NCBI GenBank assembly: GCA_037954325.1
Contig: JBBMNZ010000009.1
Span: forward strand, 8,848,001 to 8,912,000
DNA length: 64,000 nucleotides
Origin: Fistularia commersonii
Lineage: Eukaryota; Chordata; Actinopteri; Syngnathiformes; Fistulariidae
Direction: 5' to 3'
Shown here: positions 1-9,722 of the stretch, in pieces
How positions within the stretch are numbered: position 1 is the first letter of the stretch
Layout of the letters: each line of letters starts with the position of its first letter
The notes under the pieces: generated by a model
The model's input: only the letters and a program-made list of their open reading frames with translations
What the model was told of the DNA's origin: nothing
The model's database searches: none
Translations under genes and position numbers: made by a program

Positions 1-82
1 ACAAGTATTCAATGAAACATTTTAGCGATAAAAAAATAAGTAAATATGGGAACCACCAGACTTGTAACAGTGACTCACGTAC

Positions 83-3000
83 ACTGTCGGTCAGGGTGGC
101 GTCGCAGTCCGGCTGTGCCAGCAGTAGTTTAACTATGTCGGCGTGGCCGTGCTCGCTGGCACACATCAGAGCCGAGGAGCCCTCGTCGTCTTGGAGATTG
201 ACCTTTGCCCCCCGTGCCAGAAGCGCCTGCACCATGTCTCTCCTGCCGTGGCTCACAGCCAGCATCAGAGCTGTCTGACCCGCCTGCAGAGATGAAGGCC
301 GGGGGTCAAAGAGGACAAATGGTTAATGCTAAATGTCAGAATCAGGGTGTAATCCACTATTCTTGGCTGAAATAATAGACTTCACCTTCACAAGAAGTAA
401 AACATTAGAGGAATCTTTTTTATTTGTGTGCGTGTGAAGGTCAACATAACACGCAAAGCTATGAAATGAGGTAATAGACCTGTTTGGAATGTTCATTCTC
501 AGATTTCGACTTGACATTCGGTGTGAACTTGTGATTTAAGCCTTTTTTTTTAATACCTTCTTGTCTAACATATTATTTATTTACATGATTTATATCTTGT
601 CTCGTCTAGACTTTTTATGAATCTATGAGTGTAAGTCAAATTCCTTGTTTGACTTTCTCTATTTAATTTTCTCTGTTCAGTTTTTCCAAGTAATTGCTTC
701 TGGATTAATAAAAACAAAAAACAAAACAAAATTCCCCCTTTATTATGGATTTGGCAACATGAAATTAAATATGGAAAACTTAATAAAATTATGCATTTAG
801 GGTATTTATTACAAAATGGTCATTACTTTATGAGGGCAGATTTTATTATCATATATCAAGCTGTAATAAGAAGCATATTTGTGTCCAGCTGGCTTCTTTA
901 AACCCTGAACAATGCTTTTTTCTGGGAATACAGACATTTTCTGATTAAGAAAAATCATTAAAAATAAATGTAAATTTAGTTACTCAACAGAATAATATCC
1001 TGTTGATAGTGATACTGCTAAAAGCCAGTGGACAGAGAGAAAATTTGCATGGCAGGAGGGAATAACTGTTTACTGGGGAATAAACTGACCTGGCTGGCCT
1101 TGGCGTTGATGTCTCCCTTTGAAAAGAGCAGCTCCACAACTCTCATGTCCTCTGGTCTTTCCACGGCAGCAAGCGCAGCCAGCATGATGGGTGTGTATCC
1201 TGCTTTGTTCTGTTGATTCACGTTACACACCTCTGCAGTGGCATTTACCAGGGTTAACGCAACAAAAGACAGAATGCAAGCATGTTAATTTGTTTCTCAC
1301 ACGGCTTTAAAATGATTTTTTTTACATTTTCAGGGTGACGGCTATGAAGGAAAATTTAAAACAAAGGGTGTTTATTTGGGTATGGGATTACTGATTTAGC
1401 AACCTTTTAAAATTGCTAATAAAACCTTTTGCATCTGTGATGCTGAGGATCGAGTGTGATTCTCTAAAATCCTATTATTCTATTTTGAAATAGCTTAGAT
1501 ATCTAATGAAAGACAGTCATATGAATTCTCTGGATCGAATGGCCATTTGCTCCATGATTTAATTATTCATCATTTGTATAGTAATATGACTTAAATGTAG
1601 TATTTTATATCGCATCTTTACATATTAAGGTGGCACGTTGCTGCAGAGGTAAGCGCTTCGACCTAACAGCATGTGAGCATGTTCTCCTCGTGTCTGTGTG
1701 GGTTTCCTCGGGGTTCTCCGGTAACCTCCCACAGTCCAAAAAATGCAGCAGGTTAATTGGAAGAAAATTGGGAAAATTGCCCCGAGTGAGTGAATGAATG
1801 CCTGTCTGTACACGTGGCCCTGTGACTGACTGGCAACCAGCCCAGTGTGTACCCCGCCTCTCGCACTATTATGATAGCTGGGTCAGGCTCCAGCATCCCC
1901 TACGACCCTGCGACCCTGAGTGCAGTATAAGCGTATAAGACGATGGAGGGGTGGATCTTTACATATTATATGTACACTGATAAATGCATGTACTTTTATA
2001 CAAGTACGGAACATTTTCGGAGCATGAAACATTTAAACCTCATGAGTCATAGAGTTGTTTGTGGAGGTTCTAGGTAATCCAGGTCACGGTGAATTCTTGT
2101 TGAAATCTGCTTGTCTTAGCAACTGGACTTGAACTGAAGAAGCCTCTCAGATGAGGGGTGAAATGTCTTCAAGTGAAGAAATTCAAGTCCAGTTGCCAAG
2201 ACAAGAAGATTTCAACAAGGAGTCATAGAGTTGTATATACTTTTCTTAAGTTGGTAATTGGAATTGTTATTTCTCTGAGCTCTGAGTCAGAATGATTTAT
2301 TCTGTTGTAACAACCAAGTTCATGACATCTTTGTTTTCTATTTTTTCTGCAAAATGGAGTTATAATTCATTTACGTTCTGCAGTGAGTCCCCTTACCCTG
2401 TAGGTTACATCATGCATTGTAGTTATTGAGATACAAAGCCCTCTGGTGGGAATGAGGAAACATAGCAGTTACAGGAATAACATGGAATTTAGCATGCTTC
2501 TGTACTTTATAATACTATCGTTCACATTTCTGTAAATAAATCATCTCTGCATTCGGTTATAAGAGATGGGTGTTGAATCAGCGAAGGTTATGCAATTGCT
2601 TTTTGTCAGTTCGGAACACAGTTTAACAGACAAAAATAACTTTAGAATAATTTCTGGTGACGCTGCTATGTTCTTCGCTGTACCTGAGTCAAGCAATTTC
2701 TTGACAACGGCAAAGTTGGAGTGCGACACGCAGTAGTGCAGGGCAGTGTTCCCATTGCCATCAGCCATATTGACTATGTGCTGCAGCACTGAGCGTGAGA
2801 TGACCCTAAAGGCGGACAAGTGGTCCTCCACAGAGTCGGGAGCAGCAGACTTGTGGCTGGACACGGAGAACCACTCGAGTTGGCATGTTTGCAGACAGTC
2901 GAGCTGCAAGGAGAAAAGATAACAAGCACAAAAAACAATGATGCAAATGTATAAAATTGTGTTGTGAATTTCCTCGGGATATGCCATAATTGCCAGGAGC

Positions 3001-6000
3001 ATCTATTTTTAATTACAGGGATGTGACTATAAATACACAGGGGAAGAGCAAAACAAAACCAAGCCATCTTGGCACACATCTCCAAAACAACACTGTAAAG
3101 GATGAGGACTGAAAAATTGGTGTCTAGCCTACTATGAAATCAATAATCTGCTTTTTTTCTGACCAATAAGCAGGTGTTTTTTTTTAACCATCTTGCCGGC
3201 GTGTTTTCCAGATTATCACAGAACCGAGGAGTCTGTGTCAAATGGAAATCTTTTTCAAAAAGTTAAAGAATTGCAAGAAGATTACAGTGTTGAAACATTC
3301 CAAGGCGTATTGTTTCCTGTGCCGGGGAAAGTTCTTTTTAAGGGACACGTTGGCCACAAGCAGCCTCGCCGTCTCTCCACACCCATCCCGTGTCAAACCA
3401 TTAAACATGCAAACACACACCATTGCACAAGTTAGCGTCAATCAGTTTCCATGCTGGAATAATAAACCATACCAGTTCCTTTTTGGATAATACTGTGTCA
3501 TCACCCAGGTGTATCTTGAGGGCCTGACAAGCAGAAAACATCTTTTCACTTAACTTGGACCTAGAGAGAGAGAATATTCTTCATTTAATTGGAATGAATG
3601 AAGGCTGATAGCGTTAAGAGGTGCGTTAAAATATCAAGATGAGAAACCTATCCTGGAGAGGGTTTTTGTCCTCCTTGTTTTATGTCGAAATACTGCATAA
3701 CAGCCAATATCAATGGATTGGCATACATCAAGTATAGTACACAAATATCCAAATACACACACAAAAAAATAGCTGCAACAAAAATGAAAAGATTATAGAC
3801 CTATGGATATCTTCTAGGACACAGAGGAAAAGCTGAAAGGGACAATGCCTTTCATTCTGCTTGTGTTACCTCTGCTGTGTGTGAGACTTTGTGAGCCCCT
3901 TTGTCCCCCTGTTGCTGACAGCTTTGCCTAGTCTTGTTTGTCGCTCATCTTGAGATAAATCTTGTAACTTTCTGGTTGACCTCCTGTCCACTTCCTCAGG
4001 TTTAACCTTCTCACTGGCAGAGAAGTTGGGGTCCAACCTGTACAAAGCATATCAACTGGTAACCCTGGGAGTCTGGTATTACATCCAGGAGTCTTGTTGC
4101 AGTGATACCTACCCCGAAGTCACCCTCATAAACCTCATGTTTTTCCTTGTGTTACTGCAGCTTTGGTCACCATTGTGTTTCTTTATTACATGATGCAGCT
4201 CACCAGAGTTCACTGGCCTGTCTAGAAACAAGGATGGAAAAATTTTAGATTAACCTTCTGGTTAAAAGAAGTATGATTGAAGAGACGCAAACCCTGCCTT
4301 TTGGGTCTTACAAACCCGAGGACCAGATTTTAGAAGAGACGTTATACTTTCACAACAGTTGGCTTCACCGTTCCATTTTAGACCCTTAGCCACAAACAGC
4401 TCTGTGGTGCAGGACGCCCTCAGAAAACCAGATATCATTCCAAATGTTACAAGTGTATCCCTCAAAAAGTAAACTTGCAAAGCCAAATGCAGCCACTTCC
4501 TCAAACCCAAATGCAATTTTTAACTGGGCCTTGAAAGTGATCCCAAAATGAACATGTTTAAACTCAGCTACTTTGACAAGGCAGAACCCTCACGTTGTTG
4601 ACAGTATATTTAAATGTTAAGTATATTAAAACAAAATAATGCCATGCCCCTCACAGGAAAATATTCATCTGGTTAAAAATAATCATATCATGATGGCCTG
4701 CACAAAAACGTGCACTCATGGTTACCTTGCTGTGAAGAAGATGTTTGCTGTTCCAACATGTAAATCATTCTTTTCACCTCTGAATCATTAGTAGCCTGTG
4801 GACATGTTCCGGGATTTGCTTCGTAACACTTGGAGGAGTCATATATGCGTTGGGATGAAGGCTGCAAATCCCTGTTGGCTGTGACAAAGAGTGTATAAAA
4901 GTTAATCTTTTTGTGTGGCACCAACAAATGTGTTTCATTTACTAAATCCTGCCAGGATTACCTGATGGATGAGGTTCAAAAGGATGGATCTCTGTTCTGT
5001 CTTTGTTATTTAAAGGTAGTGTTGAGGTGGTGTGTTCTTGGCTCCGGTGCTGCTGGATGAACCCGTCCCCCTGCTCAGCGGGATCCTCTGTGAACAAATC
5101 CCCGTGCTCCCGAAGGAGCTGTTGCATCTTTCCTATGTAATGGTTCAGATCAGGGTCCCATTGGGAGCGTCTGCAGTGCTGCGGAGCCTGACCGGATGCA
5201 CTGGGTGAAACGGAAAAATCCCGAATTTTTCCCTCTCCGACACCAATACTCTTTGTCCTGATGGGGTCAGGTAGATGAGATGGTCCGGAGGCCATGTTTC
5301 GTGTTTTTAGTCCAACCAAGAAGTTGTCATTAATGTTTGTATATCCAACACCAGTGTCTCGACTTGTCTTTATAGCTTTCCCCAGTGTCAGTAAAGAAGT
5401 ATTATCTTCCAAGTGTGCAGTTCCTACACCAATTGTGCGAGTCTCTGGGCTGCATTTCCTGACTTTTTGACCGACTGACACGTTCCTTGTAACAGTTTGG
5501 GTGGTGTTAGTGTGCTTATCTTGGGTACTGAGGACAGTGTTCGTGCTTGAGTCTAGATTGAAGACATGCCTGGTGTTCGTAAATCGAGACACAGAACTAG
5601 GTGTGCTGTTGATATCCTGGGAAGACGACTGGAGGGATGCCATAATTCCAAGATCAATCGCTTGGATGGGCTCTGTGATCATGCCTCGAGAAATCATTTC
5701 TTTTGTTTCACAAACTGTCACGTTTACAGAACAATCACCACATGCAACAGAACGGCACGTAATATTCTTTTTCATCTCCAGATCTTCCAGTTTTATGTCA
5801 GTGTTGGACGCCGCATCACATGCCGATTGCTCTGTTCCGATCCCTCGTGTCTTTGTCGAAGCTCGGACCTCTACACCCTTCTCGCTTGTCTCTACCACCT
5901 CTCTAATATCCCAGTGGCTCATGGGTAAATCCGGTCCTATGCCAACATTTTTCCGTTCAGGCCCACAACAAGAAACTCCAACAGTCTTTAGCTCTATTAC

Positions 6001-7451
6001 ATCCCCGGTGCAGGCATCTTGAACCTCTGTGTGATTACCCACTCCTTGACTTTCCGTGCGAGGCCTGGCCTGAGTGCCTGTGCTTGTAGTGGATGGCTGA
6101 GAAAGGGAGGCTTTATCAGCTCGGCTTCTGGCCCCTGCAGCCTGAAGTTCCAGTTTCATGCGGCACATCTCTGCCTGCAAGGCTGATTCTTTTAATTCTG
6201 TTTCCAGGTCATTAATTCTCTCCTTCATGGCACTAATTATTAATTGCTGGGCATCACTTTCTAATTCCCGCACGTCATGAATTCCAAGATTAACTTCTGA
6301 CACCTGTAAAGCAACGGACTTTGTTTCAACCTTTCCAGAGCATACATATTTGTTTTGTTTTGGAGACAAAGTGATACGCCTATCTTTATCAGTTAAATGT
6401 GCCACTGGGCTGGAAGGGCTGTCATTCAAAGGACTTTTGTCTTCCAACGCTGGCAAATGCCTGCTCTTGAGAGTCTTCTCCAAAGCTTCCATCTCCTCTG
6501 TCAGTTCCCTAAACTCCCAGCAGTCACTTTGCTGTGTAACCTCATGTTCCTCCACGGTACTGACTTTCTTCGAAACGTCCGCTATTTCTACTCTGTATCC
6601 TGTCTGCCAGATGGCATCCTTAATGTCATTATTTTCACTTTGGTTCCTCAGCTGACAGACCAGTTGCCTCTTTTCTTCCTTGAGAACTGAGATTTTTACT
6701 TGAAGGATAGGAATGATCTTCACCTGCTCCTCCAGCTCCTTCAGCCTCTGCAGAGCCACCACCATTTGATCACGCACACTCTGCAGGTGCATTGGCCCAA
6801 GGCCAGTAACCGGAGTGGATCTTCCAGAACTCTGTGGGCTAAGCCTGAGACAACCTGTGCTGCCTCTGCTGCCCAGTGAGCTAAGGTTAACATTCATGTT
6901 GGGCCCTGTAGCAGGTTTAGTACCACTGTTGTTTGGATTATATGCACCTATGCCAGTGTAGGGGGAGGCCGACCCAGGGGAACCTACTCCTCCAAAGCTG
7001 GCCAACCGTCGACGGGGACTGGGCTGAGGTGGAGTATGGTTCGTAACCTCCTGTTCCAAATTTTGGTCATCCTTTTCCACCCTGGAGTTTTTTCTTTCTG
7101 AGACAAGTGATCTTGTGGCAGGCTGTGGCTTCAACTCAGTGGGTGTCTGAGAGCCCTCCGATCCTTCATTCGTAGCAGAGATTTTATCTGAGAAGGATCC
7201 ATGGGGCGGAGGAAGAGGAGGTCGACCTCTGGTTGCAGTGGACATGCCCAAAAGTCTTGTGTCATTACTGCCAGATGATGACAGGGTTTCTGCTGAATGG
7301 CTCTCGTTGGAAGAATTAACAGTTTGTGTTTTTTCAACATTATTAACAGCCACTCTGGGCCTCCTCTTTAGGCTTAATCGCTTAATGGTTGCGGCGTTAT
7401 TGAAAGTCAAGGTCCAGCTGATAACTTTAGTCAAGTCATCAACGTTTTGAC
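83..7451 (-). CDS. kank1: KN motif and ankyrin repeat domain protein 1 (KANK1-like), 3' end off window
   Basis: KANK proteins are cytoplasmic scaffolds that link talin at focal adhesions to cortical complexes (liprin, KIF21A) and restrain actin polymerisation. Eight minus-strand exons with GT/AG junctions and matching phases are visible: 7451-4962, 4878-4726, 4221-4113, 4037-3870, 3560-3473, 2903-2684, 1232-1090 and 283-83, about 1,190 codons. The 830-codon exon carries a coiled-coil around residues 224-275 (LKELEEQVKIIPILQVKISV), a second around 405-455, and KANK1-type repeats such as ACGDCSVNVTVCETKE and NDNFLVGLKTR. Later exons encode SEKMFSACQALK, LEWFSVSSHKSA and ankyrin repeats (DGNGNTALHYCVSHSNF, NKAGYTPIMLAALAAVE, GQTALMLAVSHGR). 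The final ankyrin repeat lies off the left edge. The 5' boundary at 7451 is inferred from an acceptor-like AACAG. The true first exon and start codon were not found. The N-terminal KN motif is scrambled (see findings). Whether this is the a or b teleost copy is not decided. Confidence 0.93.
1614..1968 (+). mobile_element. SINE-like retroposon with 14-bp target-site duplication, in a kank1 intron
   Basis: The element at 1628-1954 is flanked by perfect 14-bp direct repeats (ATCTTTACATATTA at 1614-1627 and 1955-1968). It begins GGTGGCACGTTGCTGCAGAGG, continues through GTGTGGGTTTCCTC and CCTCCCACAGTCCAAA, and ends near AGTATAAGCGTATAAGACGA. This is the layout of a very common teleost dispersed repeat that starts 'GGC..CGGTGGTGCAG' and ends 'GGATAAGCGG'. 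The long target-site duplication points to LINE-type target-primed integration. The family name is not assigned. Confidence 0.8.
2044..2234. mobile_element. Palindromic element with 15-bp direct flanking repeats
   Basis: The insert at 2059-2219 lies between perfect 15-bp direct repeats (GAGTCATAGAGTTGT at 2044-2058 and 2220-2234). Its right two thirds is a large inverted repeat: arms 2096-2135 and 2180-2219 pair at about 37 of 40 positions. The 44-nt loop contains GCCTCTCAGATGAGGGGTG. A transcript would fold into a long hairpin. A related GAAGAAGCCTCTCGGATGAG sequence is widespread in fish genomes, from memory. The 15-bp duplication is longer than hAT or Tc1 elements leave. Confidence 0.7.
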
Positions 7452-7732
7452 CTGTTAGAACCAATATTGCAGAGACTTTATTTTGCTAGTCTGACGCAGG
7501 TGGGAATTCAAAATTCTTGCTTGAATACAAAACCGAAGACAAAGCAGGAACATTTCCAAATAATATTACCCACGGTGTAATGCACAAGAATATCGAAATA
7601 CAATATCCCAACTGTAGTACTACCGCTACTGCGACAAACGAAAAGTTTTAAACCTTAACTCTCCATTAATTTGATATAACCCCAGTAGACTGCATGCCAC
7701 ATGCTGTAACCATACAGTTCCCTTACCTCAGT

Positions 7733-7970
7733 ATTCTGGCTTGTTGGTTACTCTCTCTGATTGAGTTGAGGACCCTTTCTTCTCTCATGTCAAAATGCTT
7801 ATGACTATAATCTTTCTGAGTCGGTCCCACAAGGAGAGGAGGGACATAGGCGGATTTACCAATCCTGTAGACATTCCTCGGCAGTCACTTTTCTCCAAAT
7901 GGTATGTCTCTCTACATAGACTGGACCCACTCTATAATTACGCTTCAAACTTCCTTCAAAATGCCTGACC
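7733..7970 (-). other. Unassigned coding-like stretch with a good 5' splice site
   Basis: From the ATG at about 7970 the minus strand encodes MVRHFEGSLKRNYRVGPVYV and continues to ...TAEECLQDW before TAA near 7860. An overlapping frame then encodes ...RIGKSAYVPPLLVGPTQKDY and ...MREERVLNSIRESNQQARIL, running into CTGAG|GTAAGG near 7733, a strong donor. The composition looks protein-like, but I do not recognise the family. The two halves are in different frames. It may be a 5' exon of kank1, an exon of an unknown gene, a frameshifted relic or chance. The exon end (phase 2) does not fit the kank1 acceptor proposed at 7451, which needs phase 1. It does fit a CAG|C acceptor near 7417. Confidence 0.3.
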
Positions 7971-9137
7971 ATATTCTTGGCAGGTTTTCTCGACCATAGC
8001 AAACTACCAAGTATTTAAGCCAGCGGATGAATAAAAAGCAAAAAGACCGTTGTTATCCATCAAATGATGAATCTGTGAATTATAACTGTGTCTGATTGAG
8101 AAATAATAAAACCTCAAGGCAATCCTGCTCTTGCAGTGTTGCATTTTCATATCTCAGTCTATAAGATTTTTTAAAACAAACAACCCACTAGACAACTATG
8201 AAAATCCATTTTTTAGCAACACTTTTTCAGGTAAACGGTTTTCAAATCCTACCATAGTTATGGTTACCTGGAAAATTTTTAAAGATGCCACGAAGATGTG
8301 CTCAAAGTAATCCATCCGGGGGAATCCAAAAGTGTGGACGCGAAGGAAAATGAAACAACATTCTCCGGCACACTTCCAGTCTCCTTACCTCTCCTAGACC
8401 AGGTGCAGCAGTCAACTGCAATGCTTACATAAAGGAAATGCAATACCAGGTCATGACAGATGCAGGAGTACACCGGACCAAACTCAGTGCAGTTCAGTGA
8501 CAGTGCACCACAATGGCCTATCACATTCCTCTCAGTAGGCAACTTCTGTATGCAGAAAATAAAGGTTGAGGAGTCTTATGACTTCTTATGTGCAAGACTG
8601 TTTTGCTCTTTGATAAAAGAACAAAACAAAACAAACAAAAAAACCTACCAATAACATTGTTAATTATGCTGATCATGCAGTTTACATGGAATAATGCTGA
8701 TGTACTGTATGGTACATTTTGTCCTCATGTTTAGTTGTGGACCAAAAGGACATTTAATGAACAGAAATAATCCCTCTGAGAAAGATAAAATGTGAACTAC
8801 TTCTAAGAAAAAGGAGGCAACATAGTTTAAATGTTCAGATTGAGAATTTACACTTAGTTTAAACAACAATACACATGAAATTTATGTATTTCATAATTGC
8901 TTATTGCTGATATATCCCCAGACTATATATGTCTGGGGCACACATAGTTGGACACACACTCAGACAAACACGCAGACAATCACAAACACATTTTTATAGC
9001 AAGCTACATGTGTATGTAAACAAAGGCTGAAATCCTAAAAATGTATGAATATTCACAAGTGACTGAAAGTACTGTAGTTTTTTTTTTTGTTTTTTTTTTT
9101 TAGTGGAACTGAAAGTCGCACATACATGAAGTGTTAC

Positions 9138-9143
9138 TTTATT
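9138..9143 (-). promoter_or_regulatory. Candidate poly(A) signal AATAAA (minus)
   Basis: The plus strand reads TTTATT, giving AATAAA in CTTTAATAAAGTAACACTTC on the minus strand, about 125 nt after the stop of the small ORF and 300 nt after the predicted start site. It would define a compact transcript if the promoter is real. Confidence 0.3.
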
Positions 9144-9267
9144 AAAGTAAGTGTTGAAAGGTTATTGTCAGTATGTTAAAATTTCTCATCATCATTAAAA
9201 TAAAACCGTAGCGCCGCCTCAAATAATCCAAAGTATTTTAGTCAATGGAAATTCTGTCTGAGAGTAA

Positions 9268-9345
9268 CTAAAAAAGTTTATGGTTGTTTTTTGTCATTGA
9301 GCGTCTCTTGAAAATCCCTGTCCTTGTCCCCTTCACGGACCCCAT
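9268..9345 (-). CDS. Putative 25-residue basic ORF downstream of the TATA/CRE block
   Basis: This is the first ATG downstream of the TATA box (9343-9345). It opens a 25-codon frame beginning MGSVKGTRTGIFKRRSMTKN and ending at TAG 9268-9270. About a third of the residues are basic. A TTTTTCTCCCAG tract just before TCTGACCACA (near 9395) could be a 3' splice site, and the frame stays open upstream of the ATG, so this may instead be a terminal exon. An AATAAA lies 125 nt past the stop. I do not recognise the product. Short ORFs arise by chance, so confidence is low. Confidence 0.2.
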   Translation of the reverse strand: MGSVKGTRTGIFKRRSMTKNNHKLF

Positions 9346-9472
9346 GACACTGGCGCGGTTGGATGCTGATTTAGTCTGACGCCTTGTGGTCAGACTGGGA
9401 GAAAAACAACACGGTCTCAAACCGCCTACAGACGCGACTTGTTAAATCAAATGATGAAATTTTTTGCTTGAA

Positions 9473-9722
9473 CCCCTTTTTATACCTGCTCGCCTCACTG
9501 GCGTGTGATGCTTGGGGGTGATGACGTCATTACACTTAAACATCACAAAGAATGGATAAAGAATATCCGTCGTAACGCTTGAACTGTTCAAAATATATTT
9601 CCAACGTTTTGGTTTCATTTCATCATGAACGAGTGCAACTTTTTCCTCTTACTTTTTCTTCCTCCAATGCTGTTTTACAAGACAGTAGAATCGCCGCAGT
9701 TTAGGGGTTCTGCGCATGCGCA
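9473..9722 (-). promoter_or_regulatory. Minus-strand promoter-like block: TATA box, CRE and NRF1 site
   Basis: Read on the minus strand, a consensus NRF1 site (TGCGCATGCGCA, 9711-9722) is followed by a perfect CRE (TGACGTCA, 9522-9529). About 38 bp downstream is a canonical TATA box in GGTATAAAAAGGGG (around 9473-9486). CRE and TATA are spaced as in classic CREB/CREM promoters. Transcription would start near 9440-9450 and run toward kank1, about 2 kb away. It could be a kank1 promoter or drive the short ORF at 9268-9345. This is a prediction from motifs only. Confidence 0.5.

Noticed and set aside
5501..6655. Long plus-strand open frames opposite kank1 (173, 120 and 101 codons)
   Set aside because: They are antisense shadows of the 830-codon kank1 exon, with no family resemblance or splice context.
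83..7451. kank1 as a processed or decayed pseudogene because the KN motif is broken
   Set aside because: Eight exons have intact splice sites, matching phases and well conserved coiled-coil and ankyrin sequence. The indels at the KN motif compensate each other.
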